Assembly: GCA_964450705.1 (NCBI GenBank)
Contig: CAYVDB010000028.1
Location: forward strand, 1-6,141
DNA from: CAYVDB01 sp964450705
GTDB taxonomy: Bacteria; Patescibacteriota; Minisyncoccia; Phycocordibacterales; Zambryskibacteraceae
Length of the DNA: 6,141 nucleotides
Direction: 5' to 3'
In this document: piece after piece, positions 1 to 4,641 of the stretch
Layout of the letters: each line of letters begins with the position of its first letter
Position numbering within the stretch: position 1 is the first letter of the stretch
Made by a program: the position numbers and the translations under genes
Notes under the pieces: generated by a model
What the model was told of the DNA's origin: nothing
The model's database searches: none
Seen by the model: only the letters and a program-made list of their open reading frames with translations

Positions 1-413
1 TCCCCTTCCTCTCCTACGCCTACAAATCCATTCCTTTTAAAGATACTGTGCAACTGAGTGAATATTGATTCCACTCCTTTTTTCCATTCAGATAAACTTT
101 CCTCTTTATTATGATTTTTTTGAGCTAATTCAATACTGTCGATTACAGGAATAAAATCTTCTAAAAGTGCAGTGTTCGCAAAAAGAATCAGCCTCTGTTT
201 GTCTTCTTCGTCCCTTTTACGTAAATTAATAAAATCAGCCTTGGCTTTTTGGAGCTCCTTTAGGTATTCATCTCGTTTTTGCTCCGCATCCTTAAGTTTA
301 TTTCTTAGGTTTTTGAGAGCAAGGGAAGGGTTTTCTAGCTCTTCTTCTGGGAGAAAAGATACATCATCTGTAGAGCTTTCAGTATTTTTTTCTTCTTGGT
401 CGTCAAATTGCAT
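1..413 (-). CDS. grpE: GrpE, nucleotide exchange factor of DnaK (3' end cut off by window edge)
   Basis: GrpE is a cytoplasmic homodimeric co-chaperone that releases ADP from DnaK (Hsp70). The frame opens with ATG at 413-411 and stays open for 137 codons to the left edge, so the C-terminus is missing. Residues 1-30 are acidic and probably disordered. Residues about 32-75 form a charged, heptad-like coiled coil (LKNLRNKLKDAEQKRDEYL and onward), as in the long GrpE dimerisation helix. Next comes the helix-bundle segment ALLEDFIPVIDSIELA (82-97), matching the family's LLPVLDNLERA-type motif. GVESIFTQLHSIFKRNGF (113-130) matches the segment leading into the beta domain, which is lost here. No Shine-Dalgarno sequence precedes the ATG. 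I see no CIRCE inverted repeat upstream, so HrcA control is not supported. A TATAGT hexamer at 472-467 is a weak -10 candidate with no good -35. The gene lies downstream of the ribosomal operon's terminator and probably has its own promoter. Identification is by family motifs and is strong despite truncation. Confidence 0.9.
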   Translation of the reverse strand, partial: MQFDDQEEKNTESSTDDVSFLPEEELENPSLALKNLRNKLKDAEQKRDEYLKELQKAKADFINLRKRDEEDKQRLILFANTALLEDFIPVIDSIELAQKNHNKEESLSEWKKGVESIFTQLHSIFKRNGFVGVGEEG

Positions 414-509
414 AAATCGGCTATAAATATACTATTTTTCAGTAATTTTTTAAGATTGACCTTAATACTATATATTGTACAGTTTTATCTTAATAAAATA
501 TTACTTCTC

Positions 510-543
510 AAAAACTCCTTCGATACAAATCGGAGGAGTTTTT
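510..543 (-). terminator. Intrinsic terminator of the ribosomal protein operon
   Basis: Positions 510-524 and 529-543 form a 15-bp inverted repeat around a 4-base loop. In the minus-strand RNA there is one C-A mismatch; in the plus-strand RNA the same position is a U-G wobble. The GC-rich core is flanked by A on one side and T on the other, so the minus-strand hairpin ends in five U, and the plus-strand copy also ends in a U run. It starts 4 bases after the rpsI stop codon and lies about 100 bases before the grpE start. It most simply ends the ribosomal operon. Because the repeat is nearly symmetrical it could work in both directions, but no plus-strand gene approaches from the left. Confidence 0.85.
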
Positions 544-547
544 AAAA

Positions 548-958
548 TTATCGTTTGGACCACTGTGGAGCTTTTCGAGCTTTTTTGAGACCGAATTTCC
601 TTCTTTCTTTTGCTCGGGGGTCTCTTTTTAGAAATCCTGAGTTCTTTAGAGTGCTTCGGAGTTCTGGGCTGAATTCTGTAAGTGCTCTAGATAGTCCATG
701 ACGAATGGCTCCAGCTTGAGACGACATTCCGCCCCCTTTTACAAGAACAGTGACCTTAAATTTTTGAGTGAGTTTTGTTTCGGTAAGAGGATCTTTAACT
801 GTTTTTTGGAGTTCGTTTGTAGGGAAAAAATCTTCTAGGTTTTTTTCGTTAATAGAAAAAGAAGATTTGCCTGCTTCAGCGATGCGCACTCTAGCAATAG
901 AGGTTTTTCGTCTACCAACGGTTTCTATATATCTTTTTTGTGTTTCTTTCGGTTCCAT
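548..958 (-). CDS. rpsI: Small subunit ribosomal protein uS9 (S9)
   Basis: S9 belongs to the 30S head, and its basic C-terminal tail reaches toward P-site tRNA. The 136-residue product carries the family signatures in order. GRRKTSIARVR (15-25) is the N-terminal motif. GGGMSSQAGAIRHGLSRAL (75-93) is the central signature. The tail starting DPRAKERRKFGLKKARKAP (113-131) ends in SKR, the conserved terminal Lys-Arg that contacts the P-site tRNA anticodon stem-loop. Length is normal for the family (about 130). The ATG at 958 lies 5 bases after the rplM stop, with no Shine-Dalgarno sequence, so translation may be coupled to rplM. It is the last gene of the operon, with the terminator right after its TAA. 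The rplM-rpsI pair is conserved in most bacteria. Identification is secure. Confidence 0.97.
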   Translation of the reverse strand: MEPKETQKRYIETVGRRKTSIARVRIAEAGKSSFSINEKNLEDFFPTNELQKTVKDPLTETKLTQKFKVTVLVKGGGMSSQAGAIRHGLSRALTEFSPELRSTLKNSGFLKRDPRAKERRKFGLKKARKAPQWSKR

Positions 959-963
959 ACAAC

Positions 964-1311
964 TTATTCACTTACAGACAGGTTTTTAATCATATCCTTG
1001 CGCAATTTATTTGTTGGCAACATTCCATACACTGTTTTACGCATGACTTCTTTTATGCCCTTTTTCTCAAGAAGAGCCTTCAAAGATTCGAAACGAAGAC
1101 CGCCTGGATATCCAGAATAGTAACGATACTCTTTTTCTTCTTTCTTTTTAGCGCTGATATCAAGTTGTGAAGCGTTCTCTATTACAACTTCAACTTCTGG
1201 AACTATATTCTTTGCAAAATCAGTTCGATTTTTACCCATGAGAATACTCGCCGCCTCACTTGCGACTCGCCCTAATTTTTTACCCGCTGCATCGATAGTG
1301 TATTTTGTCAT
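964..1311 (-). CDS. rplM: Large subunit ribosomal protein uL13 (L13), short form
   Basis: L13 is an early-assembly 50S protein that binds 23S rRNA. From the ATG at 1311 the product is 115 residues. It contains YTIDAAGKKLGRVAS (4-18), YYSGYPGGL (64-72) and VYGMLPTNKLRKDMIKNL (94-111), all family signatures in the right order. The frame is open further up to an ATG at 1356, but that would overlap rplQ by 35 bases, and its 15 extra residues do not resemble the usual L13 N-terminus. I therefore choose the inner ATG, 10 bases after the rplQ stop. Compared with E. coli L13 (142 residues) it lacks about 14 N-terminal residues and a C-terminal tail of about 15 residues. Such trimming fits the reduced ribosomal proteins of CPR bacteria. 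Upstream bases AAGAAA are at best a poor Shine-Dalgarno sequence. Product identity is secure; the start is likely but not proven. Confidence 0.93.
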   Translation of the reverse strand: MTKYTIDAAGKKLGRVASEAASILMGKNRTDFAKNIVPEVEVVIENASQLDISAKKKEEKEYRYYSGYPGGLRFESLKALLEKKGIKEVMRKTVYGMLPTNKLRKDMIKNLSVSE

Positions 1312-1321
1312 GAAATTTCTT

Positions 1322-1669
1322 TTATACGAGTTCAATATAGGCTCGAGAACTTGCATCTCCTCTACGTTCTCCGGACTTAACTATACGGGTATACCCACCA
1401 TTGCGATCTTTGTAACGAGGTCCGAGTTCTGTAATTAGTTTACGAGCTCCAATACTACCAACTACACCTTGAACGTTTCTATGCGCAGCAAGCGTTCCTT
1501 TTCTAGCAGTAGTTATTAGTCGCTCAATAAAAGGGCGAACCTCTTTTGCTTTTTGCTCTGTTGTTTCAATTTTTTCTTTTGTAATCAAAGCAAGCGCAAG
1601 AGACTTCAAAAGAGCCTTTCTCTGGTTTTTGGTTCTATTGAATTTTCTGTTTGCGTTGTGATGCCTCAT
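1322..1669 (-). CDS. rplQ: Large subunit ribosomal protein bL17 (L17)
   Basis: L17 is a bacterial-specific 50S protein near the peptide exit tunnel. The 115-residue product begins MRHHNANRKFNRTKNQRKAL (1-20), the rRNA-binding N-terminus (compare [20 protein letters not shown] in E. coli). It then has a helical stretch with TTEQKAKEVRPFIERLIT (36-53). It ends with GGYTRIVKSGERRGDASSR (91-109) followed by AYIELV, which is the family's C-terminal signature. Its length is close to the family minimum (about 115-127), so the protein is complete. It starts 11 bases after the rpoA stop without a Shine-Dalgarno sequence, keeping the universal rpoA-rplQ order. Next comes rplM, as in Gram-positive bacteria although without the ecf and truA genes found between them there. 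Identification is secure. Confidence 0.97.
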   Translation of the reverse strand: MRHHNANRKFNRTKNQRKALLKSLALALITKEKIETTEQKAKEVRPFIERLITTARKGTLAAHRNVQGVVGSIGARKLITELGPRYKDRNGGYTRIVKSGERRGDASSRAYIELV

Positions 1670-1680
1670 GGGATTCGGGT

Positions 1681-2637
1681 TTACTTAAGAGCAATACCGT
1701 AAGTATTGAGCATATCTTTTATCTCTTGAATGCCTTTATTGCCAAGCCCGTCTATATCGAGAAGGTCGCGTTCTTTCTTTCGCGCAAGACCACCGACAGT
1801 TCGAATGTTTGCATTGGAAAGAGCATTAAGAGTTCGAGCAGAAAGTCCGGTCGATTCTATTCTAGTTTTTAACATTTCTGCGTCAGGCTCCTCTTTCTTT
1901 TGAGAAGAATCTGTAGAGATTTCTTCAGAAGCTAATTCTGCTTCTTCTTGAAAACCTACAATAGACTTGAGCTGTGAAAGCATAATATGGATAGATCTTT
2001 CAAGAGCCTCCTTTGGAGTAATAGTTCCGTCAGTTTCAATAAAGAGCTTTAGACGATTGAAATCTGTTCTATCACCTACACGCATGTTTTCAACCTCATA
2101 ACTTGCACGTCGGATAGGTGTAAAGATTGCATCAAGAGCAATCATCCCAATATCCACTCGATTTTTCTGTAAAACTTCTTTAGTAACGTAACCAATACCT
2201 CTTTCAACTGTCATTTCAATTTTTAACGAAGCATTTTTGTCGGTAACTGTTGCAATAACAAGTTCAGGATTTAAAATTTCGATTGCCCCATTTTTAGAAA
2301 TATCCGCTGCAGTTACTTCTTGCTCGCCTTTTATAGATAACTCGAGAGTTTGCGCTTCTTCAGTAAGCATTTTGATACGAAGCTTCTTTAAATTAAGCAT
2401 TATCGTAATCACGTCCTCCTTTACTCCTGAGATAATCGAAAACTCATGATCAACACCGGCTATTTTCACAGATGTAATAGCCGCTCCAGGAAGCGATGAG
2501 AGAATAATCCTACGAAGCGAATTACCTAGAGTGTGCCCATATCCTGGGTAGAGACCGTCAATCTCATATGTACCAGAAAATTGATCTTCTGAAACAACTC
2601 TTGGCTTTGATGGCAAAACAATTGAATGTTCGGACAT
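1681..2637 (-). CDS. rpoA: DNA-directed RNA polymerase subunit alpha
   Basis: The alpha subunit dimerises to nucleate RNA polymerase assembly and contacts promoter DNA and regulators. The 318-residue product has an N-terminal domain (about 1-230) with GYGHTLGNSLRRIILSSLPG (32-51), the dimerisation and beta-binding signature. NPELVIATVTDKN (123-135) and ERGIGYV (145-151) follow. A charged linker rich in Glu and Ser (about 231-255) leads to the C-terminal domain (about 256-318). There LSARTLNAL (265-273) aligns without gaps to the E. coli segment holding R265 and N268. The DNA-binding Arg and Asn are therefore kept as R268 and N271, and GLGNKGIQEIK (297-307) matches the second helix-hairpin motif. 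UP-element binding is thus plausible. Length is near the usual 310-330. The start at 2637 is 21 bases after the rpsD stop; the leader is almost all A and T with no Shine-Dalgarno sequence. Its place between rpsD and rplQ is the classic alpha-operon order. Confidence 0.98.
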   Translation of the reverse strand: MSEHSIVLPSKPRVVSEDQFSGTYEIDGLYPGYGHTLGNSLRRIILSSLPGAAITSVKIAGVDHEFSIISGVKEDVITIMLNLKKLRIKMLTEEAQTLELSIKGEQEVTAADISKNGAIEILNPELVIATVTDKNASLKIEMTVERGIGYVTKEVLQKNRVDIGMIALDAIFTPIRRASYEVENMRVGDRTDFNRLKLFIETDGTITPKEALERSIHIMLSQLKSIVGFQEEAELASEEISTDSSQKKEEPDAEMLKTRIESTGLSARTLNALSNANIRTVGGLARKKERDLLDIDGLGNKGIQEIKDMLNTYGIALK

Positions 2638-2658
2638 AAATATAAAAAATAATTAACT

Positions 2659-3270
2659 CTATCTACTATAAAACTCTAATATTGCATTGATATCGAACAT
2701 CGAATCAGTCTGCTCGTATTTCGGCATTCCGAGAACAGTAACCTCTTTCGTATCATGATTTACAGAGATCCAAGAAGGGGTGGTTCTTTCTTTCATACTT
2801 TCATCTAGATTCGCGAACAGAGGCTTATTTTTACTACCTTCCCTAATAGAGAGAATGTCATCTTTTGATACGCGGTATGAAGGAATTGTTATTCGCTTGC
2901 CATTGACCAAAATATGCCCATGAGAAACCACTTGTCGTGCTCCAAGGCGAGTTTTAGCAAGCCCTGCACGGTAGACTACGTTGTCAGCGCGAAGTTCAAG
3001 CGCTTGATAGAGTCTAGATACTGCGTTGGTATCTTTTTTAGCAACAGCCTCTTTTGCGTACTTTGAAAACTGCTTTTCAGTTAGACAATAGGTGTATCGA
3101 GCTTTCTGCTTCTCAAGAAGTTGAGAACCGAACTCAGATTTTGGTCGAGAAAATTGTCGACCTGTCTTTTCTTTCCGAGCTTGAGAAAGGGCAAATTTCT
3201 GAGATTGCGTTTTCTCAAACACAGGAGTACCTAGTCGGCGAGCAATTTTGTATTTAGGTCCGATTTTCAT
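2659..3270 (-). CDS. rpsD: Small subunit ribosomal protein uS4 (S4), zinc-free form
   Basis: S4 is a primary 16S rRNA-binding protein that nucleates 30S body assembly. In many bacteria it also represses its own operon. The 203-residue product starts MKIGPKYKIARRLG (1-14), a typical S4 N-terminus. The S4 RNA-binding domain lies at about 91-155: LELRADNVVYRAGLAKTR (91-108), ARQVVSHGHILVNGKRITIP (111-130) and SYRVSKDDILSIRE (131-144) are unmistakable. The C-terminal segment TPSWISVNH (164-172) is also family-like. The only cysteine I see is C62, so the N-terminal zinc motif of some S4 proteins is absent (the so-called C-minus form). The ATG is 5 bases after the rpsK stop with no clear Shine-Dalgarno sequence, suggesting coupled translation. 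The gene ends with TAG, unlike the TAA of its neighbours. If S4 autoregulation exists here, the structured rpsM-rpsK spacer is one candidate target. Confidence 0.97.
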   Translation of the reverse strand: MKIGPKYKIARRLGTPVFEKTQSQKFALSQARKEKTGRQFSRPKSEFGSQLLEKQKARYTYCLTEKQFSKYAKEAVAKKDTNAVSRLYQALELRADNVVYRAGLAKTRLGARQVVSHGHILVNGKRITIPSYRVSKDDILSIREGSKNKPLFANLDESMKERTTPSWISVNHDTKEVTVLGMPKYEQTDSMFDINAILEFYSR

Positions 3271-3275
3271 AGTAA

Positions 3276-3707
3276 TTAAACTCTACGAGGCTTTTTTGGT
3301 TTTGGCCCATTATGTGGAACAGGGGTTGCGTCTTTTATAGAAACAAGATTTATTCCTTTTGATAAAAATCCTCGAATACTTGACTCACGGCCCGACCCAA
3401 CGCCTTTTACAACTACAGAAACCTCTTTTATCCCCATAGCCTGAGCTTTAGTACCAACAATTTCACCTACTTTCGCAGCCGCAAAAGGTGTTCCTTTTTT
3501 AGCCCCTTTAAAGCCTAGAGCGCCACTTGTTGACCATGAAAGAGTGTTGCCTTTAAGGTCAGTTAAGACAACTTTCGTGTTATTATAAGTTGACTCAACT
3601 GCCAAAATACCGACATCCGCTCGCTTTTTTGAGACAGAAGAAACGGAAGACTTTCCTTCCGTATCATTATTTTCTTCACCTTTTTTTACTATTCGTTTCT
3701 TTCCCAT
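3276..3707 (-). CDS. rpsK: Small subunit ribosomal protein uS11 (S11) with N-terminal extension
   Basis: S11 sits on the 30S platform next to the mRNA exit region. The 143-residue product has the conserved core from about residue 31: ILAVESTYNNTKVVLTD (34-50), GALGFKGAKKGTPFAAAK (62-79), VKGVGSGRESSIRGF (100-114) and DATPVPHNGPKPKKPRRV (126-143). The family's VKGPGPGRE loop reads VKGVGSGRE here. The terminal PHNG is kept, including the Asn-Gly step (N133-G134) that becomes isoaspartate in E. coli S11. Residues 1-30 form a Lys/Ser/Glu-rich extension longer than the roughly 15-residue leader of typical S11, probably flexible. The start is fixed: the frame has a TAG at 3737-3735 and no other start codon between it and the ATG at 3707. 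The leader reads TTTGTTTGTATAAAA, with no Shine-Dalgarno sequence. The 106-base spacer to rpsM is much longer than other gaps in the operon and is folded. Confidence 0.97.
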   Translation of the reverse strand: MGKKRIVKKGEENNDTEGKSSVSSVSKKRADVGILAVESTYNNTKVVLTDLKGNTLSWSTSGALGFKGAKKGTPFAAAKVGEIVGTKAQAMGIKEVSVVVKGVGSGRESSIRGFLSKGINLVSIKDATPVPHNGPKPKKPRRV

Positions 3708-3737
3708 TTTTATACAAACAAATACTTGACGATCCTA

Positions 3738-3819
3738 AAATCATCGAGTCTTTTCCATCTCTCTTATGAACCTGTAATTCATAGCATAGAGAGATGTTTC
3801 TGTAAAGTCTCGATTATTT
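3738..3819 (-). promoter_or_regulatory. Long interrupted hairpin in the rpsM-rpsK spacer (putative cis-regulatory or processing RNA)
   Basis: The transcript from the end of rpsM into the spacer can fold into one long hairpin. From base to tip: 3819-3814 pairs with 3738-3743 (one mismatch, includes the rpsM stop codon); 3813-3809 with 3744-3748; an A-A mismatch; 3807-3804 with 3750-3753; another A-A mismatch; 3802 with 3755. A 5-base bulge (3801-3797) follows. Then 3796-3788 forms nine perfect pairs with 3756-3764. A 4-base bulge (3787-3784) comes next, 3783-3778 pairs with 3765-3770, and the loop is 3777-3771. No good U run follows, so it is a poor terminator. It could be a ribosomal-protein-binding regulatory site, an RNase processing site or a translational insulator for rpsK. 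These pairings were read by eye; function is inference. Confidence 0.55.
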
Positions 3820-4194
3820 CTTTTCAGCGATCTTTCGCCCTGTACCCATGGTTTTTCGGACGTTTCCTCGACGAGTACGAGAATTTGTCTTTGTTCTCTG
3901 CCCTCGAGATGGTAATCCTCGGGCATGTCGTGTTCCTCGATAAGCTTTGATATCCTTTAGACGCTTTATGTTACCTGCAACCTCTCTTTTGAGATCACCT
4001 TCAAGCTTCATGGTCTCAATAATCTTACGAATCTCATTCTCCTCTTCAAGTGAGATATCTTTTGGCTTAGAGCCGTGAGGTATCTTCGCTTTATCAAGTA
4101 TAAAGTGAGCTCGAGGTCGGCCAATACCGTAAATTGCAGTCAGGCCGATTTCAATTCTCTTATCTTCTGGAATGGTAATACCTAATATACGCAT
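3814..4194 (-). CDS. rpsM: Small subunit ribosomal protein uS13 (S13)
   Basis: S13 lies at the top of the 30S head, forms bridges to the 50S subunit and contacts P-site tRNA with its tail. The 126-residue product begins MRILGITIPEDKRIEIGLTA (1-20; compare [20 protein letters not shown] in E. coli). It continues with the helix-hairpin-like IYGIGRPRAHFIL (21-33), the helix REVAGNIKRLKDIKAYRG (70-87) and the signature TRHARGLPSRGQRTKTNSR (88-106). The C-terminus (107-126) is basic. Length is within the family range (about 115-125). It begins 3 bases after the rpmJ stop and has the only convincing Shine-Dalgarno sequence of the window (4205-4201). The rpmJ-rpsM junction is tight as in many bacteria, but downstream it is separated from rpsK by an unusually long folded spacer. 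Confidence 0.97.
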   Translation of the reverse strand: MRILGITIPEDKRIEIGLTAIYGIGRPRAHFILDKAKIPHGSKPKDISLEEENEIRKIIETMKLEGDLKREVAGNIKRLKDIKAYRGTRHARGLPSRGQRTKTNSRTRRGNVRKTMGTGRKIAEKK

Positions 4195-4197
4195 AAT

Positions 4198-4314
4198 TTA
4201 TCCTTGTCTTTGTTTATGTCGAGAGTTTGCCTTGCAAATAACATACACGTAGCCCTTTCTTCGAACTACCTGGCATTGTGGACACATTTTCTTTACTGAG
4301 GCTCGAACTTTCAT
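4198..4314 (-). CDS. rpmJ: Large subunit ribosomal protein bL36 (L36), zinc-binding form
   Basis: L36 is a tiny 50S protein that binds zinc and organises 23S rRNA near the GTPase-associated region. This 38-residue ORF runs from ATG at 4314-4312 to TAA at 4200-4198. It starts MKVRASVKKMCPQC and ends SRHKQRQG, the same length and layout as E. coli L36. The zinc ligands are all present: C11, C14, C27 and H33 (CxxC, then C, then His), so this is the zinc-containing paralogue type. It lies 60 bases after infA and 3 bases before rpsM, the usual infA-rpmJ-rpsM order. A sigma-70-like promoter sits in the infA-rpmJ gap, so this may be the first gene of a second transcript. There is no Shine-Dalgarno sequence (leader TTGTTATAAAAG). 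Confidence 0.96.
   Translation of the reverse strand: MKVRASVKKMCPQCQVVRRKGYVYVICKANSRHKQRQG
4201..4205 (-). promoter_or_regulatory. Shine-Dalgarno sequence for rpsM
   Basis: AAGGA lies 6 bases before the rpsM ATG, inside the last Gln-Gly codons of rpmJ. It is the only start in this window with a clear Shine-Dalgarno match. Because it falls in the end of a conserved coding sequence, it may be kept partly by the L36 protein sequence itself. Confidence 0.7.
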
Positions 4315-4338
4315 CTTTTATAACAAGTGTGATGTGCC

Positions 4339-4366
4339 ATTCTAATACATTTAAACCCTCTGTCAA
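4339..4366 (-). promoter_or_regulatory. Internal sigma-70-type promoter in front of rpmJ
   Basis: On the minus strand TTGACA at 4366-4361 is a perfect -35 box, followed after 16 bases by TAGAAT at 4344-4339, a 5-of-6 match to the -10 box. Transcription would start near 4332, giving a leader of roughly 18 bases before the rpmJ ATG. The site falls exactly in the non-coding infA-rpmJ gap, which supports it. It could drive rpmJ and all ribosomal genes down to rpsI separately from infA. Based on sequence match only. Confidence 0.6.
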
Positions 4367-4374
4367 CTCCTATT

Positions 4375-4596
4375 TTAGAGCCTTCGAACTATCCTGCCTT
4401 TTCCACCGTAAGGTTCGAGCTCAACTTCAACCCTATCTCCAACTAAGACGCGTATTTTATTCATCCTCATTCTTCCTGCGAGATATGCGAGAAACTCCTC
4501 GCCTCCATCTTCTGGAAGTACGCGAAAAAGTATATTTGGCAAGGCTTCAGTTACCGTTGCGACAATCTTCCCTTCCTTTTCTTTTTGAGTATCCAT
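4375..4596 (-). CDS. infA: Translation initiation factor IF-1
   Basis: IF-1 binds the 30S A site during initiation and helps IF-2 and IF-3. The 73-residue product is a single S1/OB-fold domain. EGKIVATVTEALPNILFRV (8-26) and GRMRMNKIRVLVGDRVEVEL (41-60), followed by EPYGGKGRIVRRL (61-73), line up with the E. coli protein (72 residues) throughout. The start at 4596 fits the family length. A promoter-like pair lies so close upstream that transcription may start at or beside the ATG, giving a leaderless mRNA; no Shine-Dalgarno sequence is present. infA begins the alpha operon here. The secY, adk and map genes that often precede it are not present; instead a membrane protein ends 45 bases upstream. 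Confidence 0.97.
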   Translation of the reverse strand: MDTQKEKEGKIVATVTEALPNILFRVLPEDGGEEFLAYLAGRMRMNKIRVLVGDRVEVELEPYGGKGRIVRRL

Positions 4597-4603
4597 CAGA
4601 ACT

Positions 4604-4631
4604 AGTATACGAATATGGTCAAAAGTAGCAA
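4604..4631 (-). promoter_or_regulatory. Candidate promoter of infA, possibly giving a leaderless mRNA
   Basis: On the minus strand TTGCTA (4631-4626, 4 of 6 matches) and TATACT (4609-4604, 5 of 6) are 16 bases apart. Only seven bases separate the -10 box from the infA ATG, so RNA synthesis would start at about the first base of the start codon. The site lies in the 45-base gap after the membrane-protein gene. The -35 box is moderate, so this is plausible rather than certain. Confidence 0.45.
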
Positions 4632-4641
4632 CACGATGCTT

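Noticed and set aside
172..426. Plus-strand ORF of 84 codons, Ser/Phe-rich
   Set aside because: It is antisense to grpE; its Ser/Phe/Leu richness mirrors the Glu/Lys codons of the GrpE coiled coil.
456..476. TTGACC and TATATT on the plus strand as a promoter
   Set aside because: The spacing is only about nine bases and no plus-strand gene follows.
414..509. CIRCE-type heat-shock operator upstream of grpE
   Set aside because: No TTAGCACTC-N9-GAGTGCTAA-like inverted repeat is present in this stretch.
3738..3813. The rpsM-rpsK hairpin as a tRNA or intrinsic terminator
   Set aside because: No cloverleaf or anticodon arm fits, and no U run of useful length follows the stem.
3741..3926. Minus-strand ORF of 61 codons crossing the end of rpsM into the spacer
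   Set aside because: It overlaps S13 in another frame, has no family features, and its 3' part is explained by the hairpin. No start signal supports it.
4278..4628. Plus-strand ORF of 116 codons
   Set aside because: It is antisense to infA and rpmJ, both securely identified, and the product resembles nothing known to me.
4621..4641. Small hairpin (AGCA/TGCT) plus four T after the membrane-protein stop, as a terminator
   Set aside because: Only four pairs with a bulge before the T run. Too weak to call, and it overlaps the infA promoter candidate.
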